Source: JAHFUA01 sp963808725
Lineage (GTDB): Bacteria > Acidobacteriota > Terriglobia > Terriglobales > Acidobacteriaceae
Direction of reading: 5' to 3'
DNA length: 64,000 bases
NCBI GenBank assembly: GCA_963808725.1
Contig: CAWEGO010000002.1
Location: 496,001-560,000, forward strand
Shown: positions 43,586 to 53,063 of the stretch, piece by piece
Position numbering within the stretch: the stretch's first letter is position 1
Layout of the letters: each line of letters opens with the position of its first letter
Program-made: the position numbers and the translations under genes
The notes under the pieces: generated by a model
The model's database searches: none
The model's input: the letters and a program-made list of their open reading frames with translations, nothing else
Told to the model about the DNA's origin: nothing

Positions 43586-43980
43586 CGAGCGCCCGCGCGT
43601 GATGCGTTCGCGCGCAGGAACGCGCAATCGCCGGGCTCATCCAGCGTCCCGGCCGCCAGAGCCATTACGGCCTGCGTCGCGTCTTCCTCGCTGGCCGTGA
43701 ACCGATAGCCGTTCAGTTCGAGGAACAAAATTCCCACCACGAAGCCAGTGCGCTTGTTGCCATCGACAAAGGGATGGTTGCGGACGATGCCCGCCGTGTA
43801 GGCCGCCGCCAAGTCGATGACATCGGCGGTTTCTGCATAGGCGCGTTTCTGGCGCGGCCGGGCTAGGGCGGATTGCAGCAACGCGCCGTCCCGCACGCCG
43901 GGCGCGCCGCCGTGCAGGGCGAGCAAACGCTCGTGCAGGACCAGCGCGTCACGTCCCTCGATCCAGACCGTTCTCCTCAC
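43582..43980 (-). CDS. Doc-type (Fic fold) toxin
   Basis: A 132-residue Fic-fold toxin with the Doc signature NHPFVDGNKRTGFV; HPFVDGNKRT is the catalytic motif that transfers a phosphate (Doc) or AMP (Fic) to a target such as EF-Tu. Its start overlaps the antitoxin stop by four bases, so the two are translationally coupled. The partner is of the AbrB/SpoVT type rather than Phd, an uncommon pairing. Confidence 0.88.
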   Translation of the reverse strand: MRRTVWIEGRDALVLHERLLALHGGAPGVRDGALLQSALARPRQKRAYAETADVIDLAAAYTAGIVRNHPFVDGNKRTGFVVGILFLELNGYRFTASEEDATQAVMALAAGTLDEPGDCAFLRANASRAGAR

Positions 43981-44204
43981 TTCGCGAGAACGTGCAGCGT
44001 GTTGCGATAGCGGTTGATGATGTCCTCGGCCTTCGCCATTTTCTTCTCGAAGGCGGGATCGTAGGGCGTGAGCCGATAGGCGCCGTCGGGCGCTTCGATC
44101 AGGAACAGGGGCTGGCCGTCGCCGGTATGCAGACGGTTGACCACTTCCTTCGGCAGTACAACACCCAGCGAGTTGCCGAATTTGCGGACCTTGAGTTCGA
44201 CCAC
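43977..44204 (-). CDS. AbrB/SpoVT-type antitoxin
   Basis: GTG 44204 (AGAGG 7 nt upstream) begins VELKVRKFGNSLGVVLPKEV, a swapped-hairpin AbrB DNA-binding fold (residues ~1-50), followed by a short C-terminal helix (AEDIINRYRNTLHVLAK) that would neutralise the Doc toxin encoded downstream. A longer reading to 44267 adds residues overlapping the operator and is unlikely. The operator lies immediately upstream (44219-44240). Confidence 0.85.
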   Translation of the reverse strand: MVELKVRKFGNSLGVVLPKEVVNRLHTGDGQPLFLIEAPDGAYRLTPYDPAFEKKMAKAEDIINRYRNTLHVLAK

Positions 44205-44218
44205 GGAGCGCCTCTCAG

Positions 44219-44257
44219 TGTTATTACTATTGTAATAACATTGGAGGTGGCTGGCAA
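44219..44257 (-). promoter_or_regulatory. Promoter and palindromic operator of the AbrB/Doc operon
   Basis: TTGCCA (44257-44252), a 17-bp spacer and TACAAT (44234-44229) form a minus-strand promoter. A perfect 9-bp inverted repeat, TGTTATTAC-TATT-GTAATAACA (44219-44240), overlaps its -10, the typical layout for autorepression by the antitoxin. Confidence 0.75.
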
Positions 44258-44263
44258 ATGGAA

Positions 44264-44752
44264 TCACACTCTCGTCAGGCGCCGGCTGACGAGGAAAAAA
44301 AGCAGCGCCAGCAGGCCGAAGATCGCCGCCACCCCGCAGATAAAAACCGGCACCGCGAAAAAGTGTACGTTGTAGCCGGCCTGTATGCGGATGTCGATGG
44401 GATCGCCAGGGTTGTAGCGCACTTCAGTATGGCTGCCCGCGGGAAAGCGCTCCGCCTGCTTCTTTTTGCGCTCGTAACTGGTGCTCTGGTGAAGCGAACC
44501 GACGCTGCTCACATAGGGCCGGCCGTCCACCTGGTAGGCAAGCACAAGCCGCGTGTCATAGAGCATCTGGCCGGAATCCGTGCGGAGAGGCACCACCTCG
44601 CTACGAAGCACCTGGGCATCGGCTGACGGCCAGGAGCGCAGAACCTTCATTTGCTCGATGAATGGCGGAACTGCAAACGACAGCCCAATCAGAAAAAACA
44701 CCAGGCAGGCGACAGCGATGACGCGCAGCGTGGTGCGAAAAGCAGATTTCAT
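44264..44752 (-). CDS. DUF3592-like membrane protein
   Basis: A ~162-residue protein with two membrane segments (VIAVACLVFFLIGLSFAV near the N terminus, ICGVAAIFGLLALLFFLVS near the C terminus) and an extracytoplasmic middle (WPSADAQVLRSEVVPLRTDS, TEVRYNPGDPIDIRIQAG). This matches DUF3592. ATG 44752 has GGAGGG only adjacent to it, which is too close to be a normal Shine-Dalgarno. It may be co-transcribed after ccmD. Confidence 0.8.
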   Translation of the reverse strand: MKSAFRTTLRVIAVACLVFFLIGLSFAVPPFIEQMKVLRSWPSADAQVLRSEVVPLRTDSGQMLYDTRLVLAYQVDGRPYVSSVGSLHQSTSYERKKKQAERFPAGSHTEVRYNPGDPIDIRIQAGYNVHFFAVPVFICGVAAIFGLLALLFFLVSRRLTRV

Positions 44753-44763
44753 CCCTCCGCCAC

Positions 44764-44887
44764 TGTCATTCTTCCGCCGACCGAAGGGAGACGGGAGAAC
44801 CTGGCGAAGCGCTCTCCACACTCGATGCTGGGGGTACCTGCATTCTTGCCAGATCCTCCGCTCGCCTTCGGCTCGCGAAGGATGACA
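44764..44887. repeat. Palindromic intergenic element (TGTCAT family, copy 3)
   Basis: Ends are TGTCATT and AGGATGACA, with internal hairpins such as CTCGCCTTCGGCTCG. It covers the gap between the DUF3592 gene and ccmD. Confidence 0.5.
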
Positions 44888-44905
44888 ACCTCAACCCCGA
44901 CGTAC

Positions 44906-45052
44906 CTAACGGCGAGTGTCTCCCTGAAGGCCGAGTTCGCGGGCTTCCTGCCGCAGCTTCTTCGCCTTCGAGCCCAGGAACAGGAGATATCCGATGTGAA
45001 TCACCCAGGTCGCGGCGTAAGCGATATAGAGATTGGTGACGCTGTGGATCAT
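44906..45052 (-). CDS. ccmD: CcmD-like small membrane protein
   Basis: A 48-residue protein too short for most gene finders. It reads LYIAYAATWVIHIGYLLFLG as its single membrane helix, then a basic tail (KAKKLRQEARELG). This is the usual CcmD shape and position. Its ATG overlaps the ccmC stop (ATGA), so it is coupled. CcmD stabilises release of haem-loaded CcmE from CcmC. Confidence 0.85.
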   Translation of the reverse strand: MIHSVTNLYIAYAATWVIHIGYLLFLGSKAKKLRQEARELGLQGDTRR

Positions 45053-45744
45053 CGCGTGAAGCTCCCTTCGGCCTGCCCGACGGCCTTGAGCGCGTGCGCC
45101 TCATCGAGTTGCTGGCGGACAATCTCCAGCCGGTAGCGCACCCAGATCAACAGCGCGGCAAAGGCCATGAACGCCACCCAGTTCCACAGCACGGCAGTCC
45201 ACATGCGCGGATCGAGCCCGGAACCTTGTCCGCCGGCGATCACCGGCTGCGGATGCTGCGTTCGCCACCAGCGGATCGACATGTAGACAATCGGCACATC
45301 GAGAAAGCCGAAGATGGCGAGCGCCGCCGCCAGCGTGGGCGTGGCTTGGCCGGTCGAGTATCGCCGCAGGATCAGGTAGCTGACGTAGATCAGCCACAGC
45401 ACCAGCGTCGTCGTCAGGCGCGCATCCCAGGTCCACCAGATTCCCCACACCGGACGCGCCCACAGCGGTCCGGTCACCAGCACCACGGTGCAGAACACTA
45501 CCCCAACCTCGGCGGTGGAGACCGCGAAGGCGTCGGCTTTCAGATTGCGCCGCGCCAGATAGATGATCGAGGCGATGAAGTTGGCGAAGAAGCACAAGAA
45601 CGAAGTCCAGGCCGAGGGCACGTGGTAGTAGAAAATGCGCTGGATGTCGCCCATGGTGGCTTCCCGCGGCGCTACCCACATGCCCTGATAGAGTGCATAG
45701 GAGAGCAGCAGGAACGTGATGACAGCACAAATCTTGAATTTCAT
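45049..45744 (-). CDS. ccmC: Haem exporter/CcmE-loading protein CcmC
   Basis: A 231-residue six-pass membrane protein with the haem-handling WWTWDARLTTTLVLWLIY signature and FYYHVPSAWTSF. It loads haem onto CcmE in System I cytochrome c maturation. Its start overlaps the end of ccmB, and the tail basic helix ends in the cytoplasm. Confidence 0.94.
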   Translation of the reverse strand: MKFKICAVITFLLLSYALYQGMWVAPREATMGDIQRIFYYHVPSAWTSFLCFFANFIASIIYLARRNLKADAFAVSTAEVGVVFCTVVLVTGPLWARPVWGIWWTWDARLTTTLVLWLIYVSYLILRRYSTGQATPTLAAALAIFGFLDVPIVYMSIRWWRTQHPQPVIAGGQGSGLDPRMWTAVLWNWVAFMAFAALLIWVRYRLEIVRQQLDEAHALKAVGQAEGSFTR

Positions 45745-46418
45745 TCCGCGTGTAACACCGTTTCAAAAAGTAACAGACAGACGGTCGTAAAGATTACATC
45801 GTAAACCAGCAGCAGGGTGATCCAGAACCGCGGCGTCTCGGTTCCGGTCAGAACCATCGTCGTGGCCTCGACCATGGCCAGCAACGCCGGGATCGAGATG
45901 GGGAACAAGATCAGCGGCAGCATCACCTCCCGGCTGCGGGTGCGCAGGGAGATGGCGGCGAAAAACGTTCCCACCACCACCAGCGCCCACGTCCCCAGCA
46001 AGAACACCGGCACGAGCTGCCAGGCCGGGCCCACGGGACGCAGGTTGTAGAACACCACGAACAGCGGCATGAGCAGCGCTTCCACCACGCTGATGAAGAG
46101 AAAATTGCCCAGCGCCTTGCCCATGAAAAGCGCATTGGCGGGCGCGGGCGAGACGCGGTAGGCGTCGAGCACCTGGTTGCGCAGTTCGCGCATCCACGCC
46201 TGGTTCAGGGCGACGATGGCGGCGAATAGAAACGCCACCCACACCAGCCCGCCCACGATTTGCCGCGATTCCTCGGCTGTGGGATCGAAGGCAAAGCTGA
46301 AGATCACCACCACCAGCAGCGCGAAGAACAGCATGGCGTTGACCGCGTCCTTGGAACGCCACTCCAGGCGCAGGTCTTTACGCAGGTTGGAAGCGGTCAC
46401 GCCGGCGAGCGATGTCAT
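45741..46418 (-). CDS. ccmB: Haem exporter permease CcmB
   Basis: A 225-residue integral membrane protein with about six helices and the family's NQAWMRELRNQVLDAYRVSP and TFFAAISLRTRSREVMLPLI segments. ATG 46418 overlaps the ccmA stop. It forms the CcmAB ABC transporter that drives release of haem-CcmE. Confidence 0.92.
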   Translation of the reverse strand: MTSLAGVTASNLRKDLRLEWRSKDAVNAMLFFALLVVVIFSFAFDPTAEESRQIVGGLVWVAFLFAAIVALNQAWMRELRNQVLDAYRVSPAPANALFMGKALGNFLFISVVEALLMPLFVVFYNLRPVGPAWQLVPVFLLGTWALVVVGTFFAAISLRTRSREVMLPLILFPISIPALLAMVEATTMVLTGTETPRFWITLLLVYDVIFTTVCLLLFETVLHAE

Positions 46419-47131
46419 GAGAGCACCACCGAAGCCGTGGCGCGCTCCGCCGCGACGATCCCCTGCTCCCAGGCGGCGACCCGTCCCGCCGACATCCACA
46501 GCGATTCGTCGGCGATCCCGGCCAAATGCGCGGCCTGGTGCGTGACCACGAGGACGGTCTTGCCGTGGTTGCGCATCTCGGCCACCAGCCGTCCCATGGC
46601 GCGCGCCGAGCTAGGATCGAGGTTGGAGAATGGCTCATCGAGCAGCAGGATTTCGGGATCATGGATCGCCGCCCGCGCCAGCGACATCCGCTGCCGCATG
46701 CCCTGCGAATATTCGCCTACGCGTCGCGGGAGCGCGGGATCGAGACCGACCGCGGCGATGGCATGCTCACAGTGCGCGTTGTCGGCGATGCCATAAAGTC
46801 CCGCGAAGTAGCGCAGGTTCTCCATCCCGGTCATCTCGTCATAGAGCATCGGCGCATGGCCCATGTAGCCCAACCGCGCCGTGAACTCGCTGCGCTCGCG
46901 CTTGCCGAAGATGCGGACCGTGCCGGCGGTCGCACTGGCCAGGCCGCAGATCACCCGCAGCAGCGTGGATTTTCCGGCACCGTTATCGCCGAAGATCGCG
47001 TACACGCGGCCCGGCTGGAAGCTGGCCGTCACCTCGCGCAAGGCGGCAAAGCGGCCGAAGATCTTGCTGACTTTGTCTAGGCTGATGGGAGGTGCGGGTT
47101 CTGCGAGAAGCGGCTTGGTTTCGCTGGGCAG
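46415..47131 (-). CDS. ccmA: ABC-type ATPase CcmA
   Basis: A ~238-residue ABC ATPase: Walker A GDNGAGKST, signature YSQGMRQRMSLARA, Walker B ILLLDEPFSNLDP and the H-loop VVTHQ. It powers CcmB. There is no ATG, GTG or TTG between the ccmE stop and the first conserved residues; the best start is CTG at 47131, which has GAGG 8 nt upstream. A lost base at the true start is possible. It follows ccmE by about 10 bp. Confidence 0.88.
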   Translation of the reverse strand: MPSETKPLLAEPAPPISLDKVSKIFGRFAALREVTASFQPGRVYAIFGDNGAGKSTLLRVICGLASATAGTVRIFGKRERSEFTARLGYMGHAPMLYDEMTGMENLRYFAGLYGIADNAHCEHAIAAVGLDPALPRRVGEYSQGMRQRMSLARAAIHDPEILLLDEPFSNLDPSSARAMGRLVAEMRNHGKTVLVVTHQAAHLAGIADESLWMSAGRVAAWEQGIVAAERATASVVLS

Positions 47132-47141
47132 CGCGGCAGCC

Positions 47142-47609
47142 TCAGTAGGACGAATTGGGCGGACGATTCTCGGTGCGCTGTGTCGCCGGCGCGGGTGTTC
47201 CCTGCTGCTGGTCCTTGGGCGCGTACTTGGAGGCGCACTTGGCCTGCAGCATCTTGGCGTGGAAGACGCCATCTCGCCCATAGCTGCCCTCGGCCAGCGC
47301 CTGGGCGTTGTCCACGAAGGTGTCGGGTGGCGCCTCGGAGCCGTTATAAACCACGGGCAGCATCAGGTCCTGCTCGACCAGCGTGAACTCCACGTGCGAG
47401 CCCTGGCGCTTAATGGAGCCCGGGGCCACGTTGCCGGCCACGCGCAGGCGCTTGGCGTAGACGCTGGAATCCATCGAGCGCAGCTCTTTGATGGTCACGT
47501 AGTAGCTCTTGCTCTGCTGCACCCCAGTGAATGCCAGGTAGGCCAGCCCCAGGACAATGATCCCGATGGCCGCGCCAAACTTAACGTACTTGCTTCTCAC
47601 CCCAGACAT
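47142..47609 (-). CDS. ccmE: Cytochrome c-type biogenesis protein CcmE, CxxxY variant
   Basis: A 155-residue periplasmic haem chaperone with an N-terminal anchor (FGAAIGIIVLGLAYLAF). The haem-binding residue of E. coli CcmE (His130) is replaced: residues 125-129 read CASKY, the CxxxY motif known from Desulfovibrio and archaeal CcmE, which attaches haem through Cys. The C-terminal tail is disordered. It leads the ccmEABCD operon. A minus-strand promoter TTGACC-17-TAGAGT (47647-47619) leaves almost no leader. Confidence 0.93.
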   Translation of the reverse strand: MSGVRSKYVKFGAAIGIIVLGLAYLAFTGVQQSKSYYVTIKELRSMDSSVYAKRLRVAGNVAPGSIKRQGSHVEFTLVEQDLMLPVVYNGSEAPPDTFVDNAQALAEGSYGRDGVFHAKMLQAKCASKYAPKDQQQGTPAPATQRTENRPPNSSY

Positions 47610-47784
47610 ACTCGTAAAACTCTAGTCCTGTCGTTAGCCCCGGTCAAGGCGGGCCCCGGCCACCGTCCGCCCGTGCCCAGTTGGATACCTGCGGCGATGA
47701 GCGCCGGGAAATCCCTGTTATTCTCGCCCACAGGGCGGTTCGGCTGCTTGCCGGGGGGCGAGTCTGAGCGGGGAAAACATCGGC

Positions 47785-48936
47785 GTGCCGGACAACGGGA
47801 ATGCGGCTGTAACCGAGCCCGCCAAGCCCACCGTGACCGCCCAATTGGTGGCGGGTATGGTGAACGCCATCAAAGGGGTCAGCGACCTGATCTTTTCGCC
47901 AGGCCGGCCGCCGCAGGTGGAATCGAACGGACATTTGGTGGCGATCAAGTTCGAGGGGCTGCCGCTGCTGACCCCCGACCACACCTCCCGCATTGCCGCC
48001 GAACTGATGGGACAAAACAAGCAGGCGCTGGCGACCCTGAAAGAGCAGGGCGCGTGCGACTTCTCCTACGGCCTGCCACAGCATGGGCGGTTCCGGGTGA
48101 ACGTCTTCCAGCAGCGCGGCACTTATGCCATCGTCATGCGCGTGATCCCGCCCCGGGTTCCGACCTTCGCGGAGCTGAACCTGCCGCCGCAACTGGGGAA
48201 GATCGCCGAGCTGCACAACGGGATCGTGCTGGTGACCGGGCCCACGGGATCGGGCAAATCCTCCACCCTGGCGGCGATCATCGACAAGATCAACCAGGAC
48301 CGGGCGGAGCACATCATCACCATCGAAGATCCCATCGAGTTCCTGCACAAACACAAGAAAGCCACCATCCACCAGCGCGAGTTGCACAGCGACACCCCCA
48401 GCTTCGCGCTGGCCTTGCGGGCCGCGCTTCGGCAAGCGCCCAAGGTGATCCTGGTGGGGGAGATGCGCGACCGGGAAACCATCGAAATCGCGCTGACCGC
48501 GGCCGAAACCGGCCACCTGGTGCTTTCCACCTTGCACACCATCGACGCTTCCAAGACGGTAGAGCGCATTATCGGCTCCTTCCCTTTCGGCGACCAGCAG
48601 CCGGTTCGACGCCGGCTGGCGGCATCGTTCCGCTATTTCATCAGCCAGCGACTGCTCCCGCGCAAGGACGGCGCTGGGCGCGTGGCGGCAATTGAGATCC
48701 TTAAATCGACCCTGAGAACCCGCGACTACATCGAACGCGGCGAGGCGGAAGGCAAGACTCTGCTCGACGCCATGCGCGACGGCGGCAACGACGGCATGCA
48801 GCATTTCGATGGCGAGATGGAGCGGCTTATCCGCGAGGGCGTCATCGACATGCGGGTGGGCCTGGCTTACTCGACCAACGAAGGCAACCTGCGGCTGCAG
48901 CTCGCCGATGTGGAGGAAGCGCAGGGGATCGAATAG
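47785..48936 (+). CDS. PilT-family type IV pilus retraction ATPase-like protein
   Basis: A 383-residue secretion ATPase of the PilT/PilU type. Walker A is GPTGSGKSSTLAAI, followed by IITIEDPIEFLHKHKKATIH, the Asp-box and VILVGEMRDRETIEIALTAA, and the PilT HIS-box LVLSTLHTIDAS. The N-terminal ~120 residues form the usual PAS-like domain. GTG 47785 has GGGGA upstream. No other pilus genes are close, so its partner machinery is elsewhere in the genome. Confidence 0.9.
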   Translation: MPDNGNAAVTEPAKPTVTAQLVAGMVNAIKGVSDLIFSPGRPPQVESNGHLVAIKFEGLPLLTPDHTSRIAAELMGQNKQALATLKEQGACDFSYGLPQHGRFRVNVFQQRGTYAIVMRVIPPRVPTFAELNLPPQLGKIAELHNGIVLVTGPTGSGKSSTLAAIIDKINQDRAEHIITIEDPIEFLHKHKKATIHQRELHSDTPSFALALRAALRQAPKVILVGEMRDRETIEIALTAAETGHLVLSTLHTIDASKTVERIIGSFPFGDQQPVRRRLAASFRYFISQRLLPRKDGAGRVAAIEILKSTLRTRDYIERGEAEGKTLLDAMRDGGNDGMQHFDGEMERLIREGVIDMRVGLAYSTNEGNLRLQLADVEEAQGIE

Positions 48937-48987
48937 AGCACGAGCAACTCCTCCGCTCGCAACTCGGTACTCCTTGAACCCCCGGCG

Positions 48988-48993
48988 TATAAT
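48988..48993 (+). promoter_or_regulatory. -10 box of thiC
   Basis: A perfect TATAAT lies 33 bp before ATG 49026. No good -35 is seen. The whole pilT-thiC spacer is 89 bp, which is too short for a TPP riboswitch. Confidence 0.5.
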
Positions 48994-49025
48994 GAACAAT
49001 TTGAGACGAGGAGATAACTGCCACT

Positions 49026-50504
<1,479 letters not shown>

Positions 50505-50552
50505 GCAGCAGTCGCGGACGCTGGTTTGTCGTCTAACCAGGATTATTGGGCC

Positions 50553-50724
50553 TGTCATCCCGAGCGAGCGCCCGCCTTTGGCGCGGGTCGAGGGACCTTG
50601 CGTTTGGGTTTTTTTAACGAGGTGCCAAAACGACGAAAACACCAGATCCTTCGACTCCGTGCCCGCCCGACCCGCAAAACCAGCGGATCGGAGAGGCTGG
50701 GCGGGCACTCCGCTCAGGATGACA
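50553..50724. repeat. Palindromic intergenic element (TGTCAT family, copy 4)
   Basis: Ends are TGTCATCCCGAGCG and CGCTCAGGATGACA around a ~145-bp core with further internal complementarity. It fills most of the 329-bp gap after thiC, which has no gene. Confidence 0.65.
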
Positions 50725-50833
50725 ACTCACTATTTCATGAATGATCCAGGCTAAGGTCCCACGATCAGTTATGGCAACCTCCGTTGCATCAATCATCGTG
50801 GAAGTCAGCCCGGAATCGGGGTAAAGTGCCGAG

Positions 50834-51283
50834 ATGAAGCAGCCATTTGTCGCGGTTCTGCTGCTGGGTTTCGTAACCGCCGCGACTGCGGCTCCAAACC
50901 CTCCCTGTACAGCAGCTGAAGGACGACGTGCTTTGGACGAAGCGGATACTCTTCGGAGTTGGGATACCCTCTACAAGTCGTACAGGTCGTATCGGCAATG
51001 CGATGACGGTGCCATTGCTGAAGGCTACAGCGAGTCCGTCGCTCGCATCCTGGTGGGCCACTGGGACGAGTTACCCCGGCTGGCCGAAGTAACAGCAAGG
51101 AGCGCTCCTTTTCGGCGTTTCGTACTTCTACATGTCGATTCGACACTCGATACAAATGACCTCAGAACAATTAGTAGAAATGCAAGGACGAAATGCCCAT
51201 CAGAATTGCGTACGACCTGCGCTGACCTGGAAAAAAAGGCCAGCGCTGCTATCGCCGGACAGGCTGCGTTGGGGATTAAATGA
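50834..51283 (+). CDS. Secreted hypothetical protein, 149 aa
   Basis: ATG 50834 with a signal peptide (FVAVLLLGFVTAATAAPNPP). The mature domain is helical, with four to five Cys (PPCTAAEGRRALDEADTLRS; YRQCDDGAIAEGYSES; KCPSELRTTCADLEKKASAA). It resembles small secreted helical proteins common in Acidobacteria. No catalytic motif; periplasmic. The next gene is 180 bp away. Confidence 0.75.
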   Translation: MKQPFVAVLLLGFVTAATAAPNPPCTAAEGRRALDEADTLRSWDTLYKSYRSYRQCDDGAIAEGYSESVARILVGHWDELPRLAEVTARSAPFRRFVLLHVDSTLDTNDLRTISRNARTKCPSELRTTCADLEKKASAAIAGQAALGIK

Positions 51284-51464
51284 CGGGATGATTAAGGCCC
51301 GGCGCAGTGTGATTGTTGTGAAATCTCCTTTCACCAATTAGCCCCCAGGTGTCCGGCGGTCGCTGCCGCCGCACGCGCACTCACGAGCGGGCCATCGCCT
51401 CGCCGGACAAAGTTGCGCCCACCAGATCATAGCTTCCTGCGGTCCCATCTCCTAGAATGCGTAC

Positions 51465-52403
51465 GTGGGAACCTCCGACCGCCTGGAGCGCGAACGCCGT
51501 GACCAGCGCCTGGCTATACGTGTGTCGCTGGTGTTCGGCGTCTTGATGATGGTGGGAAAGCTGGCGGCATACCTGCTCACCGGCTCGGCCGCCATTTTTT
51601 CCGACGCCGCCGAGTCGATCGTCCATGTAGTTGCTGTCTCGTTCGCGGCTTTCAGCCTGTGGCTGAGTTCGCGTCCTGCCAACAACAAGTTCCTCTACGG
51701 CTACGAGCGGATCACCTTTTTCTCGGCGGGTTTCGAGGGCGCGATGATTGTGCTCGCCGCCATCGCCATTCTCTACGCGGCGATTCACAAGTGGCTGGCG
51801 GGACTGCGGCTGGAGCATCTGGGCATGGGCACGCTGTTCGTGCTGGCTGCGGCGGTGATCAACGCCGGACTGGGCTGGTATCTGGTGCGCACCGGGCGTC
51901 GCACCCACTCGCTCATCCTGGAAGCCGACGGCAAGCACGTGCTCACCGACAGTTGGACCAGCTTCGGCGTAGTAGGCGGCCTGGGCCTGGTGCTGCTGAC
52001 GGGATGGAAGCCCTTCGACCCGCTGTGCGCCATCGCGGTGGCGTTGAACATCGTGTGGTCGGGAGGGCTCCTGATCTGGCGCTCGGCCACCGGCCTGCTC
52101 GATTACTCCGATCCCGAAACCGGCCGCAGGCTGCGGCAAAGGCTGGACGAACTCTGCGCAGAATTCGGCGTGCAGTACCACGGGGTGCGCTTCCGCACCA
52201 CCGGCAACCGGTTGCTGGTCGAGGTCCATCTGCTGTTTCCGCACGGCACGCCGGTCGGCGAAGCGCATCGTATTGCTACGCAAGTCGAGGAACGTCTGCC
52301 GGAGGGGTTCGAAATTCCTGCGGAAGTCATCACCCATCTGGAGTCGCTGGAAGACCACGCCGTCGTGCATCACGCCGAGCACTACACCGGCAGGCCGTTG
52401 TAG
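51465..52403 (+). CDS. Cation diffusion facilitator (CzcD-type) transporter
   Basis: A 312-residue CDF antiporter of divalent metals such as Zn, Mn or Fe. Metal-site motifs are GSAAIFSDAAESIVHVVAV in TM2 and DGKHVLTDSWTSFGVVGGL in TM5 (HxxxD). Six membrane helices precede a cytoplasmic domain (YHGVRFRTTGNRLLVEVHL, HGTPVGEAHRIATQVEERL). The start is GTG 51465; TAGAAT lies 9 bp upstream, so the message is nearly leaderless. Confidence 0.92.
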   Translation: MGTSDRLERERRDQRLAIRVSLVFGVLMMVGKLAAYLLTGSAAIFSDAAESIVHVVAVSFAAFSLWLSSRPANNKFLYGYERITFFSAGFEGAMIVLAAIAILYAAIHKWLAGLRLEHLGMGTLFVLAAAVINAGLGWYLVRTGRRTHSLILEADGKHVLTDSWTSFGVVGGLGLVLLTGWKPFDPLCAIAVALNIVWSGGLLIWRSATGLLDYSDPETGRRLRQRLDELCAEFGVQYHGVRFRTTGNRLLVEVHLLFPHGTPVGEAHRIATQVEERLPEGFEIPAEVITHLESLEDHAVVHHAEHYTGRPL

Positions 52404-52407
52404 CGGC

Positions 52408-52941
52408 CTATTCCGATTGCTGCTTCGCGGTGGACGAGTCATCCGGAGGCAGACGCCGGTGCAGATCCGCCCTGCGCCGGGCGGCAGATGGCTTCGGAGT
52501 CGTAGGCCGAACCCCAGGCGCGGTGGTGGCCGGTGGGAGCGGTCTCGCTGCGGGCGGCGTAATGGCAGCCGGGCCGAAGGGCAAGTCTTTCACGGATTGG
52601 TTCATCGGCGAAGCGCTGGGCCCAAGCGGCGATGCCGGACGGCGGTTGGCATAGACGACGAAGCCGAGCAGCAGCAGGAGCCCTGCCGCCGACGCGATCG
52701 CTAGCGCCTTGCCCGACATCGAAACCGTCGCCCGCCAGCGCCGCACGGCAAGCACGGCGCGGCTGAGCATCGCAGCCAGGGCGCTGCCCACGCGGTTGAG
52801 CTTTTGCCGGCGCCCCGACTCTTCGCCGGTAAACTTCCCCGGCCGTCCGGCGATGTCGTAGATCTTGGCCTGCTGCGGCTGCGCCGGCTCGGAGGCCGCC
52901 GCGTCTTGTGGGGTACGAGTGATGATGCGGGGGAGAGGCAT
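52408..52941 (-). CDS. Single-pass membrane hypothetical protein, Pro/Ala-rich
   Basis: A 177-residue protein with an N-terminal segment of polar and Pro-rich sequence, one membrane helix (ALAIASAAGLLLLLGFVVYA) near residues 80-100, and a Pro/Ala-rich tail. It is antiparallel and convergent with the CDF gene, four bases apart at the 3' ends. No family recognised. Codon pattern looks like its neighbours. Confidence 0.6.
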   Translation of the reverse strand: MPLPRIITRTPQDAAASEPAQPQQAKIYDIAGRPGKFTGEESGRRQKLNRVGSALAAMLSRAVLAVRRWRATVSMSGKALAIASAAGLLLLLGFVVYANRRPASPLGPSASPMNQSVKDLPFGPAAITPPAARPLPPATTAPGVRPTTPKPSAARRRADLHRRLPPDDSSTAKQQSE

Positions 52942-53063
52942 GCCTTTTCACCTTCGACCTGGAAGTCCCGACGACAATGCGGCGCGAGCCCTGGTAGGCC
53001 AGTATTGCTACTTAGACGCACGGAATCGCCGGCAGGATGGCCTAGATTTCCGCCCGCGTCCGC

